Below are positions 39,283 through 48,331 of a DNA stretch of 64,000 bases, in pieces (positions within the stretch are counted from its first letter, which is position 1; every line of letters starts with the position of its first letter). The notes beneath the pieces are model-generated. The model made no database searches. It worked only from the letters and a program-made list of their open reading frames with translations, and was not told where the DNA came from. Both the position numbers and the translations under genes were made by a program. Origin of the DNA: Dyella acidisoli. GTDB lineage: Bacteria; Pseudomonadota; Gammaproteobacteria; Xanthomonadales; Rhodanobacteraceae. The stretch is taken from positions 506,926 through 570,925 of the forward strand of contig NZ_BSOB01000010.1 in NCBI RefSeq assembly GCF_030160295.1. Direction: 5' to 3'.

Positions 39283-40659
39283 ATGCCCGCCCTGATCACC
39301 CAACGCTCCAACCGCCGCGCCCCCACGCCCATCGAAGCCACCGACGTCGTGCACCTTGGCGCCACGCGCAAGCGCTTGAGTACCACGCAACGCGGCTGGC
39401 TGGATGAGAACGGCTTCGATGCGAAACCCGGAAGCGTTTGCCTGGTGCCGGATGCGAACGGCAAGCTCGCACGCGTGCTGGTTGGCGTGGATCGCCAGGA
39501 TCCGCTCGCGGCGCTGGCCGCGTTGCCGTTGAGCTTGCCCACCGGCGAATACACGCTGGCCGACGAAAGCGTGCCGCTGGATGCCGAACTTGCCGCGCTG
39601 GGTTGGGCGCTCGGCGCCTATCAATTCACCCGCTATCGCAAAGCACGCCGCCCGGGTTCGCCGTTGGTGGTCAGCGCTGAGACCGTCGCTGCGTTGACGC
39701 CCCAGATCGAAGCGACTTATTTCGTGCGCGATCTGGTCAATACACCCACCGAAGATTTGGGCCCCAAGCAGCTCGCAGACCAGATCAAGGCGCTGGGGAA
39801 AACCTACAAGGCGAAAGTGCGCGAGTGGGTGGGTGACGAGCTGCTGGAAGACAACTTTCCCACTATTCACACCGTCGGACGGGCCAGTCATCGTCCGCCA
39901 CGCCTGGTCGAATTGACCTGGGGCAAAGCATCGGATCCAAAAGTGGTGCTGGTCGGCAAAGGCGTGTGCTTCGACACCGGTGGCCTGGATCTGAAACCTT
40001 CTGACGGCATGCGCTGGATGAAGAAAGACATGGGCGGTGCTGCACATGCAATCGCGCTGGCCGGCCTGGTGATGGAAGCGAAGCTGCCGGTGCGGCTCAC
40101 CTTGCTGGTGCCGGCGGTAGAGAACGCCGTCTCCGGCGCGGCGATGCGTCCGGGTGACGTGGTGATCACGCGCGGCGGGCACAGTGTGGAGATCGACAAC
40201 ACCGATGCCGAAGGCCGCCTAGTGCTGTGCGATGCGCTGGCCTATGCAGCCGAGCATAAGCCGGAGCTGATCATCGATTTCGCCACGCTCACCGGTGCGG
40301 CTCGTGTGGCGCTCGGCCCCGATCTGCCAGCGCTGTTTGCCAACGACGATGCGCTTGCTGAGGCCGCGGTGGCCAGCGGCAACGCCGTGGCTGATCCGCT
40401 GTGGCGACTGCCGTTGTGGCGGCCGTATCGCAAGATGCTGGAATCGTATATCGCTGATTTCGCGAATGCAGGCGCGTCACGTCATGCCGGTGCGATTACT
40501 GCGGCGCTATTTATGGAGCGCTTTATTCCGGAAGGCATGCCGTGGCTGCACCTGGATACGTATGCGTGGAACGATGGGGATCGTCCGGGGCGTCCGCGTG
40601 GAGGCGAAGCGATGGGGTTGCGGGCGATGTTTGCGTTGTTGAGTAAGCGGTACGGCTGA
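39283..40659 (+). CDS. M17 leucyl-aminopeptidase family protein
   Basis: The 458-residue enzyme has the M17 catalytic domain (about 150-455) with VGKGVCFDTGGLDLKP, the metal-binding and bicarbonate segment SVEIDNTDAEGRLVLCDAL, and DFATLTGAARVALG. A shorter, divergent N-terminal domain precedes it, as in PepB-like or stand-alone xanthomonad members; canonical PepA is about 500 residues. AAGGAA lies 6 bases before the ATG. It removes N-terminal residues from peptides in the cytoplasm using two divalent metals. No partner genes are evident. Confidence 0.92.
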   Translation: MPALITQRSNRRAPTPIEATDVVHLGATRKRLSTTQRGWLDENGFDAKPGSVCLVPDANGKLARVLVGVDRQDPLAALAALPLSLPTGEYTLADESVPLDAELAALGWALGAYQFTRYRKARRPGSPLVVSAETVAALTPQIEATYFVRDLVNTPTEDLGPKQLADQIKALGKTYKAKVREWVGDELLEDNFPTIHTVGRASHRPPRLVELTWGKASDPKVVLVGKGVCFDTGGLDLKPSDGMRWMKKDMGGAAHAIALAGLVMEAKLPVRLTLLVPAVENAVSGAAMRPGDVVITRGGHSVEIDNTDAEGRLVLCDALAYAAEHKPELIIDFATLTGAARVALGPDLPALFANDDALAEAAVASGNAVADPLWRLPLWRPYRKMLESYIADFANAGASRHAGAITAALFMERFIPEGMPWLHLDTYAWNDGDRPGRPRGGEAMGLRAMFALLSKRYG

Positions 40660-40727
40660 GCGATGCCAAGGCTGCCCCTCCTTCCTTGGTCATAGGTATT
40701 GGCGCAACTAGTAGGACCTCATTTTTA

Positions 40728-40818
40728 CCTCACCGTCGCCCCGGCGAAGGCCGGGACCCAGCGACTTGAGGATCGTCAAAGTCCCTAGGCCCCGGCCTTC
40801 GCCGGGGCGACGGTGAGG
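40728..40818. repeat. REP-like palindrome (CCTCACCGTCGCCCCGG type)
   Basis: CCTCACCGTCGCCCCGGCGAA and its inverse bound a 91-bp inverted repeat in the gap between the two aminopeptidase genes. The same outer frame (CCTCACCGTC..GACGGTGAGG) occurs at 43538-43590 with a different middle. Confidence 0.8.
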
Positions 40819-40930
40819 CGTAAAGGAAATTTTGTCGCAAGCGCCGAGCACCCTTGCATGACTTATGGCTTAGTCACCCCGCCACCCAACCCTGCATGAT
40901 GCGTGGATGTCCATCTGGCACTCATGATCC

Positions 40931-42664
40931 ATGCACCCATTGCGTCCTGCCCTGCTCGCCTTCAGTCTCGTGCTCAGCCTTGCCGGTTGTGCCAGCGTCT
41001 TGCATCACCAACCGCCGCTAACCAAGCTCACGGAGAATTCCGGCGGCGTGATGCCCGACGAACAGAAGCGCATGCATTTCGATCATGCGGAGCTGCACAT
41101 CGCCGTTGATCCTTCGCAGCAGCGTATCGACGCCACGGCCACACTGAGCTTCACTGCGCACGAACCGACCAACGCGCTGGTGCTCGATCTGGATCGCAAT
41201 CTGCCGATCAGCGCCATCGAAGTGGATGACAAACCACTGGCTTCCACCGATTGGAGTAATCCAGAAGGACGCCTGCGCATCCAGCTGCCGCATGCTTTGA
41301 ATGCTGGCGAACGCGTGTCTGCCACTGTGCATTACGGCGGCCGTCCGCACGTAGCGAAGCGGGCACCATGGGATGGCGGCTTCGTGTGGAGTCATACGAA
41401 GGATGGCCAGCCGTGGGTCGGCAGCGCGGTGGAAGGGGAAGGTTGCGACTTGTTCTGGCCATGCATCGATCATCCGCAGGGCAAGCCCGATCTGGTTGAC
41501 CTGTACGTGACGGTGCCCAAACCGCTGGTGGCGCCAGGCAATGGTGTGCTGATGGGTGTCAGCGATGAGGGCGACAAGCGCACCTATCACTGGCGCGCCA
41601 AACATCCAACGACCTATGCGATCTCCATCAACGTTGGCCCGTACCAGGAACTCACCGGCGAATATCACAGCCGCTACGGCAACGTGATTCCGCTGCAGTA
41701 TTGGTACCTGCCCGGCGAGGAAGAGCAGGCGCGCAAGCTGTTCGCGGAATTCCCGCGCATGCTTGCTTTCAACGAGGCAGTGATCGGCCCCTACCCATTC
41801 GGTGACGAAAAGATGGGTGTGGTGGAAACGCCGTATTTGGGCATGGAGCACCAGACCATCAATGCCTACGGCAACCACTACGCGAAAGACGGCAGCGGCT
41901 TCGACTGGCTGCTGCAGCATGAGTTTGCGCATGAGTGGTTCGGCAACCAAATGACCAATGCCGACTGGGACGACATGTGGCTGCATGAAGCCTTCGCCAC
42001 CTACATGCAACCGCTGTACAGTCAGTCGATCAATGGCGATATGGGTTATTACGCTTGGCTCGGCAAGCTTCGCCTGACACTGCACGACCGCTTTCCGCTC
42101 GTATCTGGCACCAGCAAAACCGAAGAACAGGTGTATGACGATGAGCGCGGTCCTGGCCTGGATATCTACAACAAAGGCGCGCTGATGTTGCATTCACTGC
42201 GCACGCTGATCGGCGACGAAAAGTTTTTCGAAAGCCTGCGCGTGCTGGTGTACGGAACGCCCGATCCCAAGCCTGGCAACTTCGCGCCGCATTATGCGAA
42301 TGCGCACGACTTCATCGACATCGTGAATAAGGTGAGCGGGCGCGATCTGAGCTGGTTCTTCAATGTGTACTTGTATCAGGCACAGCTGCCTGCGCTGGAT
42401 GAGCAACGTCAGGGCACCACGCTGAGCTTGCATTGGCGCGTACCGCACGATCTGCCGTTCCCGATGCCGGTGGAGGTACAAGTGGATGGCAAGCTGCACG
42501 TGCTGCCGATGACGCATGGCGAAGGTGTGCTCGACGTGCCGGCGGATGCTTTGGTGATCATCGATCCGCATTCGAAGTTGCTGCGTGATTTGCCGCAGGT
42601 GACGGAGTATCAGCAGTGGCAGAAGGCGCAGAAGGCGGCGCAAAGCAAAGCGAAATCCGGCTAA
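40931..42664 (+). CDS. M1 family aminopeptidase, lipoprotein
   Basis: The 577-residue protein starts with a lipoprotein signal (LAGC, C20). An N-terminal beta domain follows, then the gluzincin catalytic domain: exopeptidase motif GMEHQ (304-308, GAMEN equivalent) and zinc site H330-E-x2-H334 with E353 in LHEAFA. TYNKGALMLHSL-type Tyr (IYNKGALMLHSL) supplies the transition-state residue. The C-terminal helical domain is short or missing, so this is a compact M1 similar to cold-active or lipoprotein M1 peptidases. It is likely on the outer membrane facing the periplasm, trimming peptides. It may share a peptide-scavenging role with the M17 gene before it. Confidence 0.9.
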   Translation: MHPLRPALLAFSLVLSLAGCASVLHHQPPLTKLTENSGGVMPDEQKRMHFDHAELHIAVDPSQQRIDATATLSFTAHEPTNALVLDLDRNLPISAIEVDDKPLASTDWSNPEGRLRIQLPHALNAGERVSATVHYGGRPHVAKRAPWDGGFVWSHTKDGQPWVGSAVEGEGCDLFWPCIDHPQGKPDLVDLYVTVPKPLVAPGNGVLMGVSDEGDKRTYHWRAKHPTTYAISINVGPYQELTGEYHSRYGNVIPLQYWYLPGEEEQARKLFAEFPRMLAFNEAVIGPYPFGDEKMGVVETPYLGMEHQTINAYGNHYAKDGSGFDWLLQHEFAHEWFGNQMTNADWDDMWLHEAFATYMQPLYSQSINGDMGYYAWLGKLRLTLHDRFPLVSGTSKTEEQVYDDERGPGLDIYNKGALMLHSLRTLIGDEKFFESLRVLVYGTPDPKPGNFAPHYANAHDFIDIVNKVSGRDLSWFFNVYLYQAQLPALDEQRQGTTLSLHWRVPHDLPFPMPVEVQVDGKLHVLPMTHGEGVLDVPADALVIIDPHSKLLRDLPQVTEYQQWQKAQKAAQSKAKSG

Positions 42665-42674
42665 CTTACAGTGA

Positions 42675-42832
42675 CCAGCCCCCTCCCCTGCTCGCAGGGG
42701 AGGGTTGGGGTGGGGTTGCGTGAGCTTGCCGCGCCATTTGAATTCACGGCGAGGTTGCTTCACCCCACCCTACCTCCGCCGGCTTGCCGGAGGAGAAGAG
42801 AGAATGTCCCCTGCTACACGTAGGGGAGGGAA
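42675..42832. repeat. 130-bp G/C-tract element, copy 2
   Basis: It opens with CCCCTCCCCTGCTCGCAGGGGAGGGTT-like tracts and closes with a GTAGGGGAGGG arm, and shares the interior TTGAATTCA..GGCGAGGTTGCTTCACCCCACCC with the element at 36184-36307. An extra CCTCCGCCGG/CCGGAGGAG hairpin is inserted in its right half. It lies between convergent M1 and DUF4126 genes. Confidence 0.75.
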
Positions 42833-42837
42833 TAGCT

Positions 42838-43443
42838 TCATGGCATGTTTGGAATTCCCTGGAGCTTGCGCAGCCGCGTAACGATCATGCGCAAACCGCG
42901 CACAATCTTCGGCAGCAGCCAACAAATCAGCACGATGAACAACGCAAGCAGGATCAGCAGCACCAACGGATGCTGCCACGCCAAGTAGAGAATCCCCAGC
43001 AAGGAAATATCCTCGCCCGCGCTCGCGCCCCAATTGCTGAAAGGCTCGGGCGACGTATTGATCAACGCCCGCGTGCCCGACTTGGCCAGATGCGTGCCTG
43101 TGACGATCGCACCGCCTAGTAGAGCCGCGGCCACCTGCTCATCCACGCCACTGTTCTTGAACACACCCCAGGCCAGCAAGGTGCCAACGGGAATGCGGAT
43201 GAAGGTATGGATGGAATCCCACACGCTGTCGAACATGGGGATCTTGTCAGCGAGAAACTCACCCACCATCAGCACGCCGGCGGTGATCAGGACCCAGTTG
43301 TGGCTCAGCACTTCCAACCCGGGCGGCAACGTGACGTAACCCAGCCGCCCGAGCAGGCCAGCGATGAACAGCGTGGCGTACAGACGGATGCCGCTGGCCC
43401 AGGCGAGGCCGCCGGCGAGGGCTAGATTGGAGAGCAGGTTCAT
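42838..43443 (-). CDS. DUF4126 family membrane protein, 201 aa
   Basis: The ATG at 43443 gives a protein that begins NLLSNLALAGGLAWASGIRLYATLFIAGLLGRLGYVTLP, the N-terminal signature of DUF4126. About five membrane helices and a basic C-terminal tail follow. The conserved ADKIPMFDSVWDSIHTFIRIP segment and LLGGAIVTGTHLAKSGTRALIN are present. Members are inner-membrane proteins of unknown role. It stands alone between repeats. Confidence 0.85.
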   Translation of the reverse strand: MNLLSNLALAGGLAWASGIRLYATLFIAGLLGRLGYVTLPPGLEVLSHNWVLITAGVLMVGEFLADKIPMFDSVWDSIHTFIRIPVGTLLAWGVFKNSGVDEQVAAALLGGAIVTGTHLAKSGTRALINTSPEPFSNWGASAGEDISLLGILYLAWQHPLVLLILLALFIVLICWLLPKIVRGLRMIVTRLRKLQGIPNMP

Positions 43444-43537
43444 GGATAACGAGTCCTGGTCGCAGCGGGGCCTATGCGTGCAATCCTCGCTCCAAAGGGT
43501 ATGGATATCTACCGCTTTGCTGCACGGCATGCCATTG

Positions 43538-43590
43538 CCTCACCGTCATTCCGGCGAAGGCCGAGGCGCTTCGCCGGAATGACGGTGAGG
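43538..43590. repeat. REP-like palindrome
   Basis: CCTCACCGTCATTCCGGCGAA and its inverse pair around a short GGCCGAGGCGC centre, giving a 53-bp hairpin. It combines the outer frame of the 40728 element with the CGTCATTCC arm of the 4106 and 48218 elements. Confidence 0.85.
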
Positions 43591-43616
43591 TGCGTCTGGC
43601 TTATGCGTATACACGC

Positions 43617-43648
43617 AAAAAAAACAGCGCCGAAGCGCTGCTTTTTTG
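43617..43648. terminator. Terminator of the prc operon
   Basis: Stem CAGCGC/GCGCTG with CGAA tetraloop is flanked by eight A on the left and six T on the right. Read on the minus strand it gives a U-rich run and lies 19 bases after the prc stop codon, so it ends the long minus-strand envelope cluster. Confidence 0.9.
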
Positions 43649-43666
43649 TCCCAAAATCAGACCGAC

Positions 43667-45976
43667 TTATTTGCTGCTGCTCGACGCTGCCGGCTTGGTA
43701 GCCTGCGAAGCACCCGGCTCCGTCATGGGCGTAGGCAGTGAAACCTGGCCGTTCGTCGAAGCGAGCGAAGCGCTGTCACCCTGCTTGCCGCCGTAAGGCA
43801 GCACTTCCGCCGCCAGCTTCGGGTTCGCATCGATCAGGCCGACCGCGTCGAAAAGCACGTGTGCGGTTTCCTGCAACTGCGGATCGGGTGCCTTCTTGGC
43901 GTCTTCCTGTTCCTTCAATTCTGACTTCAGGCTGCGCTCGTTCGGGTTGAGGCCGTCATCGAGCTGGCTCTGGTCTTCGACAGCCGCCGTGGCGCCGCCG
44001 TCGACGGTCTTGTGGCGTGTACGGAATTCGGCCTGCAACGCATCCAGCTGCTTGCGCTCCGTCTCGCGCTGGTCGTAGTTGAGCGAGATGCTGGTGCGGT
44101 CGGCCAGCTTCTTGTACTGCGTCAGCTCGTCGAGCATCAGCTGCCATGCGGGCGACTTGGCGACACGCGTGTCATGCAACTGCTGTAATTGCGACAGGTA
44201 CGCCTTCATATCGGCCACCGGCTTGTAATCAGCCGGCGCGATCTGCGTCCACTGCAGTGCGTTGTCGTAGGTGGACTCGCCGAAATCCTTGTCGTCGCCG
44301 TTGCTCGGATACTGCAGATCCGGCGTAACGCCACGCAGCTGAGTGGAGCCGCCGTTGATGCGGAAGAATTCCTGCACGGTCATCTTCAACGCGCCGTAGT
44401 TCGGCTTGGCGTCCGGATCAGCGGCGAAACGATTGAGGTCGATCAGTGTCTGCACCGTGCCCTTGCCAAAGGTCTGCGTGCCGATCACCAGGCCGCGGCC
44501 GTAATCCTGGATCGCGGCGGAGAAAATCTCCGAGGCCGAAGCCGTGCCGCGGTTGACCAGCACCGCCAGCGGACCGCTCCAGGACATGCCCGGATCGTCG
44601 TCGCCCTGCACCTGCACCTGGCCGCGCGCATCACGCACTTGCACCACTGGGCCCTTGTCGATGAACAGGCCGGTGAGTTCGTTCGCCTCGTACAGTGAGC
44701 CGCCGCCGTTGTTGCGCAGATCGATCACTACGCCCTGTACACCTTCGGCTTTCAGCTCACCCAGCAGTTTTGCAACGTCGCGGGTGGCGCTCTTGAAGTT
44801 CTTGTCACCTTCGCTGCGTGCACCGAAGTCGGAGTAGAACATGGGCAGTTCGATCACGCCGATCTTGCGGGTGACGCCGGCGTCGGTGATCTCGATGACC
44901 TTCTTCTTGGCCGCCTGCTCTTCGATGGTGACCTTCTTGCGCACCAGCGTGATGGTTTCGTGCTTGCCATCGGTGCCCTGGTCAGCCGGCACGACTTCCA
45001 GGCGCACGGTGGTGTCTTTCTTGCCGCGGATCAGGTTGACGACGTCGTCGATGCGCCAGCCAACCACGTCCTGGAACGGGCCGCTTTCGCCTTGACCGAC
45101 GCCGAGCACGTAGTCGCCCACGTGCAGCTTGCCGGACTTGATGGCCGGAGCGCCGGGTACGAGTTCACGGATAACGGTGTAGTCGTCGCGCTGTTGCAGC
45201 ACCGCGCCGATACCTTCCAGCGAGAGCTTCATCGAGATGTCGAAGTTCTCAGCCGCGCGCGGGCCCATGTAGTCGGTATGCGGATCGGTGGAGTTCGCAT
45301 ACGCGGTCATGAAGGTCTGGAACGCGTCCTGGCTGTCCAGCTGCTTCACGCGGTCGATGTAGTTGGCGTAGCGCTTGTCCAGCGTCTTGCGGATGTCGTC
45401 ATCGCTCTTGCCGGCCAGCTTCAGACGCAACCAGTCGTTCATGGTGCGCTTGCGCCACAGGTCGTTGAGTTCGCCCTGGTCCTTGGGCCACTCGGCCTTC
45501 TTGCGATCGATGGTGTAGGTGTCTTGAGTGTTGAAGTCGAAGCCTTGCTTCAACAGGCCGCGCGCGTAGTTCATGCGGTCGATCGCGCGCAGGACGTACT
45601 GGTTGAAGATATCGAACGGGCCGGAGAGATCTTTGTTCCAGATCGCGTTGCCGAACTGGCTCTTGTACTTGACGAACTTCGCCATGTCTTCCTGCGTGAA
45701 GAAGACCTTCTCGCCATCGAGCAGCTTGAAGTACAGGTCGTAGATCTTCTGCGACATCGCATCGTCGAGCGGCTGCGCGTCGTAGTGGAAGCGGGTGAGC
45801 AGGTGCGCCGAGATCAGCGCTGCGCTGGCCTCATCAGTGGTCGGTGTGAGCGGTAACTCGGACACCTTGCGCGGCTTGCTGGCGCCGAGATCGGCCGCCG
45901 ATTGCGCGAAGGCTGCCGTGGTCGTAACGCTAAAGGCGATCAGCAGGGCCAGCAGGGGACGAAAACGAAAGGTCAT
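43667..45976 (-). CDS. prc: Tail-specific (C-terminal processing) protease Prc/Tsp
   Basis: The 769-residue periplasmic protease has a signal peptide (cut near AFAQ), an N-terminal helical domain, a PDZ domain (about 245-330, SLEGIGAVLQ.., IRELVPGAPA) and the S41 catalytic domain. The catalytic pair is the serine in GTASASEIF (S480/S482) and K505 in QTFGKGTVQ. The C-terminal DUF3340 region has a Gln/Glu-rich helix and a Ser/Pro/Lys tail. Prc degrades proteins with hydrophobic C-termini and regulates peptidoglycan endopeptidases (with NlpI in E. coli). It is 9 bases after the lipA stop and is the last gene before a strong terminator. Confidence 0.95.
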   Translation of the reverse strand: MTFRFRPLLALLIAFSVTTTAAFAQSAADLGASKPRKVSELPLTPTTDEASAALISAHLLTRFHYDAQPLDDAMSQKIYDLYFKLLDGEKVFFTQEDMAKFVKYKSQFGNAIWNKDLSGPFDIFNQYVLRAIDRMNYARGLLKQGFDFNTQDTYTIDRKKAEWPKDQGELNDLWRKRTMNDWLRLKLAGKSDDDIRKTLDKRYANYIDRVKQLDSQDAFQTFMTAYANSTDPHTDYMGPRAAENFDISMKLSLEGIGAVLQQRDDYTVIRELVPGAPAIKSGKLHVGDYVLGVGQGESGPFQDVVGWRIDDVVNLIRGKKDTTVRLEVVPADQGTDGKHETITLVRKKVTIEEQAAKKKVIEITDAGVTRKIGVIELPMFYSDFGARSEGDKNFKSATRDVAKLLGELKAEGVQGVVIDLRNNGGGSLYEANELTGLFIDKGPVVQVRDARGQVQVQGDDDPGMSWSGPLAVLVNRGTASASEIFSAAIQDYGRGLVIGTQTFGKGTVQTLIDLNRFAADPDAKPNYGALKMTVQEFFRINGGSTQLRGVTPDLQYPSNGDDKDFGESTYDNALQWTQIAPADYKPVADMKAYLSQLQQLHDTRVAKSPAWQLMLDELTQYKKLADRTSISLNYDQRETERKQLDALQAEFRTRHKTVDGGATAAVEDQSQLDDGLNPNERSLKSELKEQEDAKKAPDPQLQETAHVLFDAVGLIDANPKLAAEVLPYGGKQGDSASLASTNGQVSLPTPMTEPGASQATKPAASSSSK

Positions 45977-45985
45977 AGTTTTCTC

Positions 45986-46993
45986 TTAGGCGTGCTCGGT
46001 GACGCCAGCCGCGTGAGCCTGCTGGTCGGCGTGATAGGAAGAACGGACAAGGGGACCGGAGGCGACGTGATGGAAACCCATCGCCTCGCCCGCGACGCGC
46101 AACGATTCGAACTCATCGGGTGTCCAGTAGCGCACCACCGGATGATGATGCGGCGTGGGCTGCAAGTACTGGCCGATGGTGATCATGTCGACATCGTGCG
46201 CGCGCAGGTCGCGCAGCGTTTCGATCACTTGTTCGTAGGTTTCGCCCAGGCCCAGCATGATGCCGGACTTGGTGGGCACATCCGGATGCTGCGCCTTGAA
46301 GCGCTTGAGCAGGTCCAGCGACCACTGGTAGTCGGCACCCGGGCGCACTTCGCGATACAGATGCGGCACGGTTTCCAGATTGTGGTTGAACACGTCCGGC
46401 GGAAAATCCTTCAGCACTTCCAGCGCGCGCTCCATGCGGCCCTTGCCGCGAAAATCCGGCGTGAGAATTTCGATCCGGGTGGTCGGACTGGTATGGCGCA
46501 CCGCGCGAATGCATGCCGCGAAATGTTCCGCGCCGCCGTCGCGCAAGTCGTCGCGATCGACAGAGGTGATCACCACGTACTTCAGGCGCATATCGCGAAT
46601 GGTGTCGGCCAGACGCGCCGGCTCCAGCGGATCAGGTGCCGCCGGGCGGCCATGCGCCACGTCGCAGAATGAGCAGCGGCGCGTGCATACATCGCCGAGG
46701 ATCATGAAGGTGGCGGTGCCCTTGCTGAAACACTCGTGGATGTTCGGGCAAGACGCTTCTTCGCACACCGTGACCAGCGCGTTCTCACGCAAGCGCGCTT
46801 TCAACTGCTGCACGGCGTTGCCTTGCGGTAGACGCACGCGAATCCAGCTCGGTTTGCGCAAGGTGGGAACGTTGGTATCGAAACCGGCGCGGTTGAGCGC
46901 GATCTTGTCGCCGCCGAGCTGTTTCTCGGCGGGCGCGCCGCTGACGACGCTGATCGGAATAGTCTTCGTGGAAGATGCGCTGGTATCGCTCAT
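45986..46993 (-). CDS. lipA: Lipoyl synthase
   Basis: The 335-residue radical-SAM enzyme carries both iron-sulfur clusters: the auxiliary cluster C77-x4-C82-x5-C88 ([12 protein letters not shown]), and the radical SAM triad C103-x3-C107-x2-C110 (CTRRCSFC). The C-terminal RSSY serine ligand is in LVRSSYHA. It inserts two sulfurs into protein-bound octanoyl groups to make lipoate. The N-terminal 30 residues are a poorly conserved extension. It is downstream of lipB by 8 bases in the classical lipB-lipA order. Confidence 0.97.
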   Translation of the reverse strand: MSDTSASSTKTIPISVVSGAPAEKQLGGDKIALNRAGFDTNVPTLRKPSWIRVRLPQGNAVQQLKARLRENALVTVCEEASCPNIHECFSKGTATFMILGDVCTRRCSFCDVAHGRPAAPDPLEPARLADTIRDMRLKYVVITSVDRDDLRDGGAEHFAACIRAVRHTSPTTRIEILTPDFRGKGRMERALEVLKDFPPDVFNHNLETVPHLYREVRPGADYQWSLDLLKRFKAQHPDVPTKSGIMLGLGETYEQVIETLRDLRAHDVDMITIGQYLQPTPHHHPVVRYWTPDEFESLRVAGEAMGFHHVASGPLVRSSYHADQQAHAAGVTEHA

Positions 46994-47001
46994 GAAATAG
47001 C

Positions 47002-47670
47002 TCAGACCACCACTCGGGCGGGGAGTTCGGGGATCACGGGAACGGCCGCTTCAGCTTCGAAGCCAAACTGCCGGCAGAACTCACCGATCAGCACATCCTC
47101 GACGTCCGACAGCCGCGACGGACCGCCCAAGTCTAGCACCTGTGTGACCGCCAGACCCTTGTAACCGCAAGGATTAATACGGTGAAACGGTTCCAGGTCC
47201 ATGTTCACGTTGAAGGCCAGCCCATGAAAGCTGCAGCCCCGGCGCACGCGCAGGCCCAAGGCTGCCACCTTGGCGTCTGCCACATAGACCCCTGGGGCAC
47301 CTTCACGGCGGACGGCCTCGATGTTCCAGTGTTCCAGGGTGTCGATGATGGCCTGCTCGATCCGGTTCACCAGCTCGCGTACACCCACCCCTAAGCGGCG
47401 TAAGTCGATCAGCGGATAGGCCACGATCTGGCCGGGGCCGTGATAGGTGACCTGTCCGCCGCGATCTACGGGTACCACCGGAATCTCACCAGGCGCCAAG
47501 ACGTGCTCCATCTTGCCGGCCTGTCCGAGAGTGAACACGGGATCGTGCTCCAACACCCACAGCTCGTCCGTGGTTTCAGCCGTGCGGTTATCGGTGAAGG
47601 CGCTCATCGCCTGCCAGACCGACTCGTAGGGTTGGCGGCCGAGGCGACGGATGTTCAGCGGAAGGGACAT
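47002..47670 (-). CDS. lipB: Octanoyl-[ACP]:protein N-octanoyltransferase
   Basis: The ATG at 47670 gives 222 residues, normal for LipB; an in-frame start at 47817 lies in a repeat and is not credible. Family motifs are [17 protein letters not shown] (70-86), the lysine K134 in [10 protein letters not shown] and the acyl-thioester cysteine C168 in INPCGYKGL. It transfers octanoate from acyl carrier protein to lipoyl domains. LipA then adds sulfur. The preceding gene is ybeD, as in E. coli. Confidence 0.96.
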   Translation of the reverse strand: MSLPLNIRRLGRQPYESVWQAMSAFTDNRTAETTDELWVLEHDPVFTLGQAGKMEHVLAPGEIPVVPVDRGGQVTYHGPGQIVAYPLIDLRRLGVGVRELVNRIEQAIIDTLEHWNIEAVRREGAPGVYVADAKVAALGLRVRRGCSFHGLAFNVNMDLEPFHRINPCGYKGLAVTQVLDLGGPSRLSDVEDVLIGEFCRQFGFEAEAAVPVIPELPARVVV

Positions 47671-47754
47671 GAAGGGGCAGTCTGCGCGGGATTGGGACCA
47701 ATTTGTGGCCGCTGGGTAGAGCTTGCAAGTGACAGAAGTTGCGCCTTTTCTAGC

Positions 47755-47891
47755 GCCCTCTCCCCTCCGGGGAGAGGGCTGGGGTGAGGGGTCGCTTCTG
47801 CGACGCTGCCATGTCAATGCGGGCTTTCAATGATCAAGTTTCCCGCGAGATTCACCCCTCACCCTTCCCTCGCCCGGCGGGGAGAGGGAAA
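47755..47891. repeat. CCCTCTCC/GGAGAGGG hairpin pair
   Basis: CCCTCTCCCCTCCGGGGAGAGGG at 47757-47779 (described by arms CCCTCTCCCC and GGGGAGAGGG) is followed by GGGGTGAGGGG; a second hairpin-like block lies at 47856-47889 in opposite orientation. It separates ybeD from lipB and may tune their relative expression. Confidence 0.7.
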
Positions 47892-47908
47892 AGCAGTTCG
47901 ACGCAGCT

Positions 47909-48199
47909 TCACAGCGTGAAGCGAATATCCGGATCCGCACGCAACACGCTATGCGCCAGGTCGTATTGCTCACGCGTATCGCAGCGGAAGCTGACGGTGA
48001 CAGAGAGGAAGTTGCCCTCCCGCGACTGACGGTGCTTTACGGTCTCGTGCAGCACGTGCAGTCCGATGCCTTCGAGAATCTGCGGCACGCGGGCTTTCAA
48101 GTCTGCGCTCGCGTTGCCCATGGCGGTGATCTCGAATTCGCCAGGGAATTGGAAACCTTGGCCTTCCTGCTGTGCCTGGATGTCGCTCAGCTCTTTCAT
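47909..48199 (-). CDS. ybeD: YbeD/DUF493 family protein
   Basis: The ATG at 48199 gives 96 residues. The ACT-like ferredoxin fold of YbeD is seen in FQFPGEFEITAMGNASADLKARVPQILEGIGLHV, followed by the SREGNFLSVTVSFRCDTREQYDLAHSVLRADPDIRFTL end, all family hallmarks. The function is uncertain; in E. coli it lies between dacA and lipB exactly as here, and lipoate regulation has been suggested. It is the middle gene of the dacA-ybeD-lipB-lipA run. Confidence 0.93.
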   Translation of the reverse strand: MKELSDIQAQQEGQGFQFPGEFEITAMGNASADLKARVPQILEGIGLHVLHETVKHRQSREGNFLSVTVSFRCDTREQYDLAHSVLRADPDIRFTL

Positions 48200-48217
48200 G
48201 GGCTCGCTCCAATACTT

Positions 48218-48286
48218 CGTCATTCCGCGGAACCGTCATTCCCGCGAGGCGCTTCACAACAGCGAAGCTGGTCAAACGGGAATGAC
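48218..48286. repeat. REP-like element, second copy of the 4106 type
   Basis: CGTCATTCC and GGGAATGAC arms with interior TTCACAACAGCGAAGCTGGTCAA, the same combination as at 4106-4210 but shorter. It lies between dacA and ybeD. Confidence 0.75.
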
Positions 48287-48331
48287 TTCCGTGTGGTGCA
48301 TCCCTCCCTTTGGGGAGAGGGAATTCAATGC

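Noticed and set aside
44960..45856. 298-residue plus-strand frame opposite prc
   Set aside because: Antisense shadow of a strongly conserved protease; no SD and no recognisable domain.
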